A stretch of DNA of 64,000 nucleotides from CAYJLC01 sp044426355 (GTDB lineage: Bacteria; Bacillota; Clostridia; Oscillospirales; Butyricicoccaceae), in assembly GCA_044426355.1 (NCBI GenBank), contig JAWXUO010000001.1:1-64000 (forward strand), written 5' to 3'. Both the position numbers and the translations under genes were made by a program. Shown here piece by piece: positions 16,069 through 25,119 of the stretch. The notes below the pieces were generated by a model. The model did no database searches. It was not told the DNA's origin and saw only the letters and a program-made list of their open reading frames with translations. Within the stretch, counting starts at the first letter, position 1. Each line of letters starts with the position of its first letter.

Positions 16069-17229
16069 TTATTTATTTTTATTTTTTAAAATATCAATGA
16101 TAGAATCAAAAGCATCTTCTGCATTACTTGTGCTTTTAATATCAAAATCATTTACTGTAGGAGTTTGCGAAGTCAACGGTGTAGCTGTATCTGGTTGAAT
16201 TACAGGTTGAATTACTGGTTGTACTTCTGGTTGAACATTTTCTGTAGGAAATTCAAATTTATCCTCATTTTTTTCAAAATCCGTAGCTATAATAGTTACA
16301 CGAATTTCATCAGTTAACTCTTCGTCTATAAATATACCAAAAATCAAGTTTACATCTTCGTGGGCAGCATCTTGTATTATATTTGCTACAATTTCTACTT
16401 CTTCCATTCCAATATCTGCTGATACAACTGTATTTAGGATAATTTTCTTCGCACCTCTAATAGATGTTTCTAAAAGTGGACTATGAATTACAGCATCTGC
16501 AACTTCTTCTAGTTTGTTTTTGCCAGTTGCACGTCCGATACCCATATGTGCATATCCAACGTCTTTCATTACTCGTTTTATATCTGCAAAGTCAATATTA
16601 ATAAATCCTGTTGTTGTAATAAGTTCGCTAATACTCGCAACAGCTTTCATAAGTACGCTATCTGCTATAGCAAACGCATCTTTTACGCCTACTTTTTCGT
16701 CTAGTTCAATACGTTTTATATGGTCGTTTGGAATAACAACAAGTGAGTCTACTTGCTCACGCAAAGCTTCTAGTCCTGCGTCTGCATTTCTTTTACGAAT
16801 TCTACCTTCAAAAGAAAATGGACGTGACACAACGCCGATAGTTAAAATCCCCATGTCTTTTGCGATTTTTGCAATAACAGGAGCACCACCAGTTCCTGTT
16901 CCACCACCCATACCAGCAGTGATAAACAGCATGTCCACACCTTCAAGTGCTTTTGCAATGTCTTCTGCACTTTCTTCTGTAGCTTTTCTGCCAACTTCAG
17001 GTTCTGCACCTGCTCCTTGACCTTTTGTTAATTTTTCGCCCATTTGAATTTTTACATCAGCAGACGAAAAAGATAATGCCTGCATATCTGTATTAACTGC
17101 TATAAACTCTATGCCATCAAAGCTTTTTTCTCTTACCATTCTATTTACAGCATTATTACCAGCACCACCCACGCCTAGCACTGTTATTGGAACTATTCTT
17201 TTAAATTCGTCGTCTTTTCTTAAACTCAT
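16069..17229 (-). CDS. ftsZ: Cell division protein FtsZ
   Basis: 386 residues. Tubulin-like GTPase forming the Z ring. The GTP-binding signature GGGTGTG is at residues 108-114, with the N-terminal GVGGAGNNAV at 19-27 and the catalytic T7 region around NIDFADIK. After about residue 315 comes a short linker with repeated QP(E/V)(V/I)QPVIQP units. The last residues (AFDSIIDILKNKNK) do not show the usual conserved tail peptide with IPxFLR that binds FtsA, SepF or ZipA. It is the last gene of the dcw cluster; ftsA is not beside it. Confidence 0.96.
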   Translation of the reverse strand: MSLRKDDEFKRIVPITVLGVGGAGNNAVNRMVREKSFDGIEFIAVNTDMQALSFSSADVKIQMGEKLTKGQGAGAEPEVGRKATEESAEDIAKALEGVDMLFITAGMGGGTGTGGAPVIAKIAKDMGILTIGVVSRPFSFEGRIRKRNADAGLEALREQVDSLVVIPNDHIKRIELDEKVGVKDAFAIADSVLMKAVASISELITTTGFINIDFADIKRVMKDVGYAHMGIGRATGKNKLEEVADAVIHSPLLETSIRGAKKIILNTVVSADIGMEEVEIVANIIQDAAHEDVNLIFGIFIDEELTDEIRVTIIATDFEKNEDKFEFPTENVQPEVQPVIQPVIQPDTATPLTSQTPTVNDFDIKSTSNAEDAFDSIIDILKNKNK

Positions 17230-17312
17230 TCCCTATTCCCCCTGATTTATTTTATATATTAAAGCATTATATTTATATATATTACATTCCTTATTATTGT
17301 ACACCTTTATAA

Positions 17313-17642
17313 CTAATTTTGCAATAGTATTTTGCGAATTTCTGAAAAAATATTAAAAATTTTTATTCCAAAAACTACCACAACTGCCGATATTAAATTA
17401 AGTTTAATAGTTTGACCTATAAAAACTATTAAACTCGCTAGTAAAACATTTCCAAAAAACTCAACAAAATAGGCTTTTATTTCAAAATTTCCTTGCATTT
17501 TTGAATATATTCCACCTAAAATACTTTCTAAACCTATAATTATAACTATAGTTACATAAAAAGCTATGCTTTCTGGAATTTTTAAAGGTATAATATAACC
17601 TATTACTAAGCCTGCAAATATGCTAGCTATTGTAATTTTCAA
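17313..17642 (-). CDS. sbp: Small basic protein, DUF1290 (Sbp)
   Basis: 109 residues, mostly membrane helices (about 3-20, 28-45, 60-80, 82-98) with the LGGIYSKMQGNFEIKAYF motif of DUF1290. It is found between the DUF881 gene and ftsZ in many Firmicutes. Function unknown; the position suggests a role near the division site. It lies 7 bases after the frameshifted DUF881 gene. Confidence 0.85.
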   Translation of the reverse strand: MKITIASIFAGLVIGYIIPLKIPESIAFYVTIVIIIGLESILGGIYSKMQGNFEIKAYFVEFFGNVLLASLIVFIGQTIKLNLISAVVVVFGIKIFNIFSEIRKILLQN

Positions 17643-17649
17643 CTTTACC

Positions 17650-18389
17650 TCACTCCTCTTCTATAGCAAATTTATTTATTATAATTCCGTCAAATGCCTC
17701 AATCGTTAAATTTTCATGCTCTGTAACCTCCACTTCTATTCCCCATTTACTCAATATTTCTACTACACCCTGACGCATTGTAAGTGCTCCATACAATTCC
17801 GAGCTGTTTCCTATTGCTTTTATAGAATATGGTGCTGAATATTTTCTATTATTAACACTAACAGTAGACCCTGCACAAATTATTTCGCTAGTCGCTAAAA
17901 TTCTTTCGCCATTTATAGAAATAGCCTCTGCACCTGCTGCACGTAATTCGTTTATAACACGCAAAATATCCTCGTCATGTATATGAAATTATTTTCGTTT
18001 AAATTGTAAATATTTGCGTCTTCGCTGTCTTTCATAGTTACAACAACACCTTGTCCACTAACATCTGTAAGACCTGCTACAAGATTTGCTTGCACTAATT
18101 GCTCGTATAAAATTTTTGAATATCCACCTGCTTCAATACTTGCCGTTTTGTATATTTCTATTTGATTTCGATATAATTCTACTTGCTCGTAAAAATATCG
18201 TGTTCTGCTTTGTTCTTCTATTAAATTTGCTTGTAATTCTTCTATATATTCGTATGAAATACTCGGTTCTTTAACTTCTTCTACTTCTGTTTCGATTTCT
18301 TCAGGCTCAAAATAACTTTTTGCCTGCATTGTTACAAGCATTGAAACTAGCATACACGAAAAAGCTATTGTATAATTTGATTTTTTCAC
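17650..18389 (-). pseudogene. DUF881 (YlxX/YlxW-like) gene broken by a frameshift
   Basis: Two frames together make one DUF881 protein. The first (18389 to 17952) has an N-terminal membrane helix, a coiled-coil region with ELQANLIEEQSRTRYFYEQV and the VSGQGVVVTMKDSED motif, then ends abruptly in NNFIYMTRIFCVL. The second frame continues the family sequence with HDEDILRVINELRAAGAEAI (from about 17979) to 17652. A single missing base near 17979-17986 explains the break. It is either a real mutation or a sequencing error; both halves otherwise look well preserved. The intact protein would be about 245 residues, anchored in the membrane beside FtsQ and Sbp. Confidence 0.85.
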
Positions 18390-18404
18390 TCATTCACCTA
18401 TTCT

Positions 18405-19214
18405 TTATGGAAAACTCATTTTTGTTATTACTTCACTTCTAAAACGTGCTACAGACTTGTTTCCAAGGTCTATAATCACGGTGTCTGAAGGTGTTATTTT
18501 CTTTTGCACTTCTTCAAACATTTTTACCTTTTGTGCTAAATCCTCTGCATTTCCTAGCTCTATTCTATATTTTGTTCCACATTGAACCACAATATCATAA
18601 CTTTTGCTCAAATTAATTTCAGTTATAATGTCTAAATAGTCACAAAAATGCTCCATCACATCAAATAAAGCGTTTATTTTGTATTCGTCTTCTGTTTTTA
18701 TAGCTTGTCCTATATTAAAATCAACAAAATCTATTCCGATAATTTTTATAAGTTTTTCTGCCTCAAGACGTGTGATTTCTGCCAAAATTTTACCATTTGA
18801 GCTTAGCGAATAGTATTTATTTTCATAATACACTGCAAAATAATCTTCGTATTCTGTTACTTCTACAAAAAGTTCAGTTGGGTAATTTCTGGTTATGCTA
18901 ACTGTTTCTACATATGGTAAAGAGGTTAAAATTTCACTTTTTACAGTGTTTTTATCAAAGAAAATTAAACTATCATTAGTTTTTAGGCTAATATTTTCTA
19001 AAACATCACTCGAATTATATATAGTAGTACCTTCAATTTTCACATCAGACACTTTAAAGAAAATCGTTAGCGAATATACCACTAAAAAACATGTCGCTAG
19101 GCTAAATGCTACCGTAAAAATCGCTTTGCGTCTTTTTGTTCTTGCTTTCCTATATCTATTGCTACGTCTTTTGCTAATTCCTTGGTGCATAGTTTCTCGT
19201 TTTTTGTCTTTCAT
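18405..19214 (-). CDS. ftsQ: Cell division protein FtsQ / DivIB
   Basis: 269 residues: basic cytoplasmic N-terminus rich in Lys and Arg (1-30), one membrane helix (about 31-52), a POTRA domain starting VSDVKIEGTTIYNSSDV (53-120), then the FtsQ beta domain. It joins FtsL and FtsB at the septum. GGAGG lies upstream. It is between murA and the DUF881 gene, the usual order in Firmicutes. Confidence 0.9.
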   Translation of the reverse strand: MKDKKRETMHQGISKRRSNRYRKARTKRRKAIFTVAFSLATCFLVVYSLTIFFKVSDVKIEGTTIYNSSDVLENISLKTNDSLIFFDKNTVKSEILTSLPYVETVSITRNYPTELFVEVTEYEDYFAVYYENKYYSLSSNGKILAEITRLEAEKLIKIIGIDFVDFNIGQAIKTEDEYKINALFDVMEHFCDYLDIITEINLSKSYDIVVQCGTKYRIELGNAEDLAQKVKMFEEVQKKITPSDTVIIDLGNKSVARFRSEVITKMSFP

Positions 19215-19268
19215 TTTAAAACCTCCTTTATCATAAATCTTTTAGGCGAACTATAAGCTCGCCCTATC

Positions 19269-20522
19269 CTATTTTTTCAAAACCTCAGCTCCTAGCGAGC
19301 AAAGCACTTTGTCTATCTCGTCATATCCTCGTAAAATATGCGAAATTTCCGTAACTTCTGTTACCCCCTCTGCTACAAGCCCTGCTAAAACTAAAGCAGT
19401 TCCCCCACGCAAATCGGTAGCCGTCACTTTTGCTCCTATAAGGTTTTCTTTTCCTGTAACTATACAGGTTTTTCCAAATATTTTTATATCAGCGTTTAAG
19501 CTTAAAAGCTCATTTACGTGTCTATAGCGACTTTCAAATATATTTTCTACAAAAACCGAAACCCCATCTGCTATTGTCGTTGCCGACATAATAATCGCTT
19601 GTGCATCTGTTGGAAAGCCAGGATATGGCAGTGTTTTTATCGGTTTTATTGGCTGTAATCTTTTAGAATTTGTCTTTAGCAATACTTTGTCGTCATATGT
19701 TTTTATACTGCAACCTGCTTGTTTTAGCACCTCTGTAACTGCTAGAAAATGCTCGGGATTTACCTTGCAAATTTCTATTTCGCCACATGTCATCGCAGTT
19801 GCTGTAAGATAAGTTGATGCTACAATTCTATCAGACATCACCGTGTGTTCTATTTGAGTCGGAACAATTCCACCCTCTACCTCGATAGTAGACTCGCCTG
19901 CACCTTTTATTTTTGCACCTAGTTTTTTAAGGTAGTTTGCAAGGTCTACAATTTCTGGCTCTCGTGCAGAATTTATGATTTTAGTCTTACCTTTTGCATA
20001 AACAGCTGTCATTAATGCATTTTCTGTCGCTCCTACACTTGGAAAAGATAAATGTATATCGCACCCTTTAAGTGCCTCTACTTTTCCGTTTATAACAACG
20101 CCATTTTCATCAAAAACACAGCCTAAACGCTCTAGTGCTAAAATATGTAAATCTATAGGTCTTGGTCCTAGCTCGCAACCTCCAGGAAAAGTTAAATTCG
20201 CACTCCCTGTTCGTGCCATTATAGGTCCTAAAAACATAACCGACGAACGCATTTCACGCATTAAATCATCTGGAATAGACGATTTTGTTATATTTTTTGC
20301 ATCTACCGTTATAGTTTTACCTTTTTTCTCTACTTTACAGCCGATATATCTCAAAATCTCTATAGCAGACTGTACATCGCTTAAATTTGGACAATTATGT
20401 ATTACAGATATATTCGGATTTAATATAGTCCCTGCTAAAATTGGCAAAACACTATTTTTCGCTCCTTGAATATCTATACTACCAGATAATTTATTTTGAC
20501 CTGTTATGTATAAATGTTCCAT
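19269..20522 (-). CDS. murA: UDP-N-acetylglucosamine 1-carboxyvinyltransferase MurA
   Basis: 417 residues. It transfers enolpyruvate to UDP-GlcNAc, the first committed step of peptidoglycan synthesis and the target of fosfomycin. KNSVLPILA at residues 22-30, and the catalytic Cys is C116 in FPGGCELGPRPIDLH, so fosfomycin sensitivity is expected. Its leader on the minus strand contains CTCCTTTTT that can pair with its own AAAAAGGAG. Confidence 0.95.
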   Translation of the reverse strand: MEHLYITGQNKLSGSIDIQGAKNSVLPILAGTILNPNISVIHNCPNLSDVQSAIEILRYIGCKVEKKGKTITVDAKNITKSSIPDDLMREMRSSVMFLGPIMARTGSANLTFPGGCELGPRPIDLHILALERLGCVFDENGVVINGKVEALKGCDIHLSFPSVGATENALMTAVYAKGKTKIINSAREPEIVDLANYLKKLGAKIKGAGESTIEVEGGIVPTQIEHTVMSDRIVASTYLTATAMTCGEIEICKVNPEHFLAVTEVLKQAGCSIKTYDDKVLLKTNSKRLQPIKPIKTLPYPGFPTDAQAIIMSATTIADGVSVFVENIFESRYRHVNELLSLNADIKIFGKTCIVTGKENLIGAKVTATDLRGGTALVLAGLVAEGVTEVTEISHILRGYDEIDKVLCSLGAEVLKK

Positions 20523-20585
20523 ATCATTCTCCTTTTTACAAATATTTTTTCGTATATCGTATAATATGCAAAAAGGAGTTTTTGG

Positions 20586-21686
20586 TTAATCATTTTGTAA
20601 ATTTCGTATTTCGTTGTAAATTAATTCGTTGCTACTTAAATTTGCAAGCTTGCTAATTTTTACGCTCATAGTTTCTAAAAGTTCTTTATCTTCAAGCATT
20701 TTTTGGCACTGCCTTAAAATATCTCGTCCTTTAATATCTTCTTCTAGCATAACCACGCAACCACCAGCTTTTTCTATAGTCCTTGCGTTTTCTTCTTGAT
20801 GATTTTCTGCAACATATGGCGACGGCACTATTATTGCAGGCTTGCCCATAATGCAAATTTCTGATATGGTCGCAGCTCCTCCTCGACAAATTACAAGGTC
20901 TGCTGCTGCCATAACTTTTGGCATATTATAGATATATTCTACTACATTACTACTGTTATGCTCAACAAGTGATTCTACAAACCACTCATAAGAATTTTTA
21001 CCAGTTGCATGAATATGCTCAAAACTCGCATCTTTATGGTTTATAAATTCCACCATCTTTTGATTCATATATAACGCTCCTGTAGACCCCCAAAAAGATA
21101 CTACAAAAGGTTTATCTGGCAAACCTAAAGATTTTTTCGCAATTTTTTTATCCATAATACGAAAATCTTCTCGTGTTGGCGAACCTGAAACCACAACTTT
21201 TTCTAAAGTTTTTTTATCTAAATAATTTCTCGTTTGCGAAAATGCAAGCAAAATTTTATCTGCTTTTTTTGATAATATTTTCGTTGTTATACCTGCAAAA
21301 ATATTCACCTCTAAAACTATCGTTTTCACATTTAGTTTTTGTGCCGACCACATTACTGGAAAACTTGCGTATCCACCACAGCCAATGACTATATCTGGTT
21401 TCCAGTCTTCTATAATGCTCGTGGCTTCCTTGGCTGATTTTAATGCATTTTTACTAATTTTTATATTCTCAAATATTCCTTTTAAAGAAAAATCTCGATG
21501 TAGTCCTTTTGCCTCGATACTTCTAAATTCGAATTTTTCTGATTCTACAAGCTTTTTTTCAATCCCATTTTCAGTACCTACAAACAAAATTTCGGTGTCT
21601 GGGTGTCTTTTTTTATAATATTTTACGATAGCAATACCAGGGTTTACATGCCCTGCTGTACCCCCACCAGTTATTATTATTCTCAT
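20586..21686 (-). CDS. murG: MurG: undecaprenyl-PP-MurNAc-pentapeptide GlcNAc transferase
   Basis: 366 residues. It adds GlcNAc to lipid I to make lipid II at the inner face of the membrane. The first glycine loop is GGGTAGHV (7-14), the second is SFWGSTGA, and the UDP-GlcNAc-binding CRGGAATISEI is near residue 265. It overlaps ftsW by 4 bases. Confidence 0.95.
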   Translation of the reverse strand: MRIIITGGGTAGHVNPGIAIVKYYKKRHPDTEILFVGTENGIEKKLVESEKFEFRSIEAKGLHRDFSLKGIFENIKISKNALKSAKEATSIIEDWKPDIVIGCGGYASFPVMWSAQKLNVKTIVLEVNIFAGITTKILSKKADKILLAFSQTRNYLDKKTLEKVVVSGSPTREDFRIMDKKIAKKSLGLPDKPFVVSFWGSTGALYMNQKMVEFINHKDASFEHIHATGKNSYEWFVESLVEHNSSNVVEYIYNMPKVMAAADLVICRGGAATISEICIMGKPAIIVPSPYVAENHQEENARTIEKAGGCVVMLEEDIKGRDILRQCQKMLEDKELLETMSVKISKLANLSSNELIYNEIRNLQND

Positions 21687-22783
21687 AAATTCACCTTCTT
21701 ACTATGCCTTGATATATTAAGTAATATACCTATTTCGCAAAGTTGCAACATCAGTGCTGTTCCCCCATAACTAAAAAATGGAAGTGATGCTCCTGTTATT
21801 GGAAAAAGCCCTGTTACAACCCATAGATTTATAATCGTTTGTATAGCCACTTTCGAGATAATTCCTACAGCTAAATATTTTCCAAAAGAATCTCGTGCTT
21901 TAGATGCAATATCAAAACCTCGATATATAAATATCGTAAAAAGCAATATTATTGTAAATCCACCAATAAAACCAAGTTCTTCGCAGATAACCGAAAAGAT
22001 AAAGTCATTTGATGGCTCGGGAAGATACAAATGTTTTTGTCTACCCTGACCAAAACCTAAACCAAAAAGTCCACCAGAACCTATTGAAATAAATGACTGG
22101 CTACCTTGCCACCCATCGCCTAGAAAATCTATAAAAGGGTCGAACCACACATCTATCCTTGTTTGTGCATAAGTATTTGTTTGTAAAAATACAATTACGC
22201 CCAAACCACCTAAAACTGCCATAGGAATTATTTGAAGAAGATTAATTCCTGCTACAAAAATAATCATCATTCCTGTTCCTGCTATTATAAGTGTTGCTGA
22301 TAAATGTGGTTGTTTATACGTAAAAATAGCAATTCCACCTAAGAGCAATAAATACGGAACAAGTCCACGGAAAAATTCTTTTATATATTTTTGGTTTTTT
22401 ACAGCAATGCTTGAAAATAATAAAATCACTGCTGTTTTTGCAATTTCTGATGGTTGGAATTGCAAACCACCTATTCGTAGCCATCTTTGTGCATAATTTA
22501 TTTCGACACCGAAAAAGTGTACCATAATTAATAAAATAATTGATAATATATACAAAGGTGTTGCAAATAAATGCATCCACTTATAGTCTACAAAAGAAAC
22601 AAAATACATACACACGATACCTGCACCTGCAAATAAAGCTTGTCGAAAAACGTAGTAATATGGATTTCCAAATCCTACTATTGCTTGAGCATAACTTGCA
22701 GAAAACAGCATTATAATACCTATAAGTACTAAAAGCAGAGTTAAAATTACCATTTGGGAGTCCATTTTTCTATTTTGTTCCAT
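21683..22783 (-). CDS. ftsW: FtsW/SpoVE-type SEDS peptidoglycan glycosyltransferase
   Basis: 366 residues with about ten membrane helices. SEDS-family signs: FQPSEIAKTA near residue 110, a long extracellular loop with QGRQKHLYLPEPSNDFIF, and PFFSYGGTALMLQL near the end. It polymerises lipid II together with its class B PBP partner. In spore formers this gene may serve as spoVE. It follows mraY directly, with no murD between them. Confidence 0.92.
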   Translation of the reverse strand: MEQNRKMDSQMVILTLLLVLIGIIMLFSASYAQAIVGFGNPYYYVFRQALFAGAGIVCMYFVSFVDYKWMHLFATPLYILSIILLIMVHFFGVEINYAQRWLRIGGLQFQPSEIAKTAVILLFSSIAVKNQKYIKEFFRGLVPYLLLLGGIAIFTYKQPHLSATLIIAGTGMMIIFVAGINLLQIIPMAVLGGLGVIVFLQTNTYAQTRIDVWFDPFIDFLGDGWQGSQSFISIGSGGLFGLGFGQGRQKHLYLPEPSNDFIFSVICEELGFIGGFTIILLFTIFIYRGFDIASKARDSFGKYLAVGIISKVAIQTIINLWVVTGLFPITGASLPFFSYGGTALMLQLCEIGILLNISRHSKKVNL

Positions 22784-22807
22784 ATATTCCCCCTTAAATT
22801 TAAAATA

Positions 22808-23776
22808 CTATATTAAAATTCCCCACATATATGCTATCACGCAGAAAATCACCGTTATACTTGTAAAAATAAAAACAATTTTCTTTTCCGAAAAACCACA
22901 CATTTCAAAATGGTGATGTATAGGTGCCATCTTAAATAAACGCTTACCTTTTGAAATTTTAAAATACCCTACTTGCAAAATTACAGAAACTGCCTCGCAT
23001 ATATAAATTATTCCGACTGGTATAAGTATTAGTGGCAAATCTAGTGCTAGTGCCATTGCAACAACTGCCCCACCTAGAAAAAGCGAGCCTGTATCTCCCA
23101 TAAAAACCTTTGCAGGATTTTTATTAAACATTAAAAACCCAAACACTGCTCCTATGAGAGTTGCAGAAAACACTGCTATAGAAGTTTTCCCTATATTTAG
23201 TGATACTAGCATAAAAAATATACAAACTGGTATTGTAACCGAACTTGCAAGCCCGTCTATACCATCAGTTAGATTAACAGCATTTGTGCAACCAACTACA
23301 ACAAAAACCGAGAAAACTAAAAATATCACCCACGGAATAACTATCGACACGTTAAAAAACGGAATATATACATTCGACGAAATTAAATTTAAGTATCGCA
23401 AAACCGATACAAAAAGTACAGCTAACGATATTTGTAAAATCAATTTTTGTTTTGGTGTTAGTCCCTCGTTTTGTTTTTTAACCACCTTTGTGTAGTCATC
23501 TATAAAGCCGATTACACCAAAACCTAGAGCAAATAAAAGCATTGATAAAAATTCTAAATTTATAATATATCCTAAAAGAATACTTGTTGCAATTATTGCT
23601 ACTATAAAAATAAATCCTCCCATAGTTGGTGTATATTGCTTATTCATATGCCATTTAGGTCCTATTTCTAGAATTTTTTGTCCAAATTTAAGTTTTGCTA
23701 GATATTTTATAACAGGCATTCCTATTATAAGTGCGATTAAAAAAGATATAATTATTGCATAAAAAGCATCAAACAT
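22808..23776 (-). CDS. mraY: Phospho-N-acetylmuramoyl-pentapeptide transferase MraY
   Basis: 322 residues, about ten membrane helices. It makes lipid I from UDP-MurNAc-pentapeptide. The conserved loops are present: GFIDDYTKV (Asp pair), NAVNLTDGIDGLA, FMGDTGSLFLGG and APIHHHFE. It starts 2 bases after the murF stop codon. Confidence 0.96.
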   Translation of the reverse strand: MFDAFYAIIISFLIALIIGMPVIKYLAKLKFGQKILEIGPKWHMNKQYTPTMGGFIFIVAIIATSILLGYIINLEFLSMLLFALGFGVIGFIDDYTKVVKKQNEGLTPKQKLILQISLAVLFVSVLRYLNLISSNVYIPFFNVSIVIPWVIFLVFSVFVVVGCTNAVNLTDGIDGLASSVTIPVCIFFMLVSLNIGKTSIAVFSATLIGAVFGFLMFNKNPAKVFMGDTGSLFLGGAVVAMALALDLPLILIPVGIIYICEAVSVILQVGYFKISKGKRLFKMAPIHHHFEMCGFSEKKIVFIFTSITVIFCVIAYMWGILI

Positions 23777-23778
23777 AC

Positions 23779-25101
23779 TTATTTTTCCTCATTTACTAAC
23801 ATTTTAAGAACTTCTTCCATTTTTTCTGCACGACTACCTTTAAATAAAACTGCGTCGCCTTCTTTTACATTTTGTTTTAATTTTAATGTAAGCACCTGTC
23901 TATTTTCAAAAACTTCTGCATTTTGTAGCTCTACTTTTCTCCATGCATCACCCACAAGGTATACAATATCTGCACTTTCTCGTGCAATTTGTAAAATTTC
24001 TTTGTGTGCGTTATACGAAAAGTCGCCAAGCTCTGCCATCGCTCCTAAAACTGCAATTTTTTTATTCGATTTAGTTTTATTAAGAACAGATAACGCAGCT
24101 TTCATAGAATCTGGACTTGCATTGTAGCAGTCTTCTATAACCGTGTAGCCATCATAATCAAAAATATTTTGACGCATACCTGTGTTTTGAAAAGCATATA
24201 ATCCTGCTTGCACCTGCTCATCTGTCGCTCCTAGTAGCTTTGCAACAGTTATCGCTCCAAGTGCATTTGCAACGTTATGCCTACCAAAAGTATTTATCTT
24301 TATTTCTATTTCAAAATCTTTACCAACAGCTACAAACTTAGTGTATTTTGCATATTGACGAATATCTTTACACGATACATCAAGGTCATCTCCTTCTATT
24401 CCAAAGTAGATAATTTCATTTTCTATATCTAAATCACGAAGCAACGGCTCGTTACCATTAAGTACAATAGTTCCTTTTAGACCTTTTAGAATTTCGAGTT
24501 TTGCTTTTGCGATTTCCTCTTTTGAGCCTAAATGCTCAATATGCGACTCGCCAATATTTGTTATAACTCCAATATCTGGACAAACTGCTTTAGAAAGCAA
24601 TTCTATCTCGCCTTTTCCACTCATACCCATTTCAACAACTGCATATTTATGCGATTTTGTAAGGTTTAAGAGCGTTAAAGGTACGCCGATGTGATTGTTA
24701 AAATTTCCGTCCGTTTTATGTGTAGAATCCACTTCTGATAAAATACTGTGTAGCATTTCTTTCGTCGTTGTTTTTCCGACACTACCTGTAATACCCACAG
24801 TTTTTAGTCCAATTATACGTTCTTTGTAGCCTTTTGCCATATCTAAAAAAGCTTTTCCTGTATCTTCTACTTTTATATTAGGTATGCTGTAAATTTCCTT
24901 AGTTGTCAAAACAGCTTTTGCACCTTTTAAAATAGCATCTTCTAAATAGTCGTTGCCATCAAAATTTTCACCTTTTATTCCTATAAACAAACAATCTTCT
25001 TTCATATTCCTAGAATCTATAGAAACATTAGAAATCATAATATTTCCTGATTGTTTTCCGTTTGTAAATTGAGCAATTTCACTCAACGTGAGTTTTTCCA
25101 A
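23779..25101 (-). CDS. murF: UDP-MurNAc-tripeptide-D-Ala-D-Ala ligase MurF
   Basis: 440 residues of the Mur ligase family: N-terminal domain, then the ATP-binding GITGSVGKTTTKEM near residue 105, EMGMSGKGEI and the C-terminal domain with DCYNASPDSM. It adds D-Ala-D-Ala to the stem peptide. It lies between murE and mraY. Confidence 0.95.
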   Translation of the reverse strand: MEKLTLSEIAQFTNGKQSGNIMISNVSIDSRNMKEDCLFIGIKGENFDGNDYLEDAILKGAKAVLTTKEIYSIPNIKVEDTGKAFLDMAKGYKERIIGLKTVGITGSVGKTTTKEMLHSILSEVDSTHKTDGNFNNHIGVPLTLLNLTKSHKYAVVEMGMSGKGEIELLSKAVCPDIGVITNIGESHIEHLGSKEEIAKAKLEILKGLKGTIVLNGNEPLLRDLDIENEIIYFGIEGDDLDVSCKDIRQYAKYTKFVAVGKDFEIEIKINTFGRHNVANALGAITVAKLLGATDEQVQAGLYAFQNTGMRQNIFDYDGYTVIEDCYNASPDSMKAALSVLNKTKSNKKIAVLGAMAELGDFSYNAHKEILQIARESADIVYLVGDAWRKVELQNAEVFENRQVLTLKLKQNVKEGDAVLFKGSRAEKMEEVLKMLVNEEK

Positions 25102-25119
25102 TTTTCGTCCTCCTTGCTT

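Noticed and set aside
16514..17020. Plus-strand open frame (168 codons) inside ftsZ
   Set aside because: Antisense shadow of ftsZ with low-complexity product and no start site.
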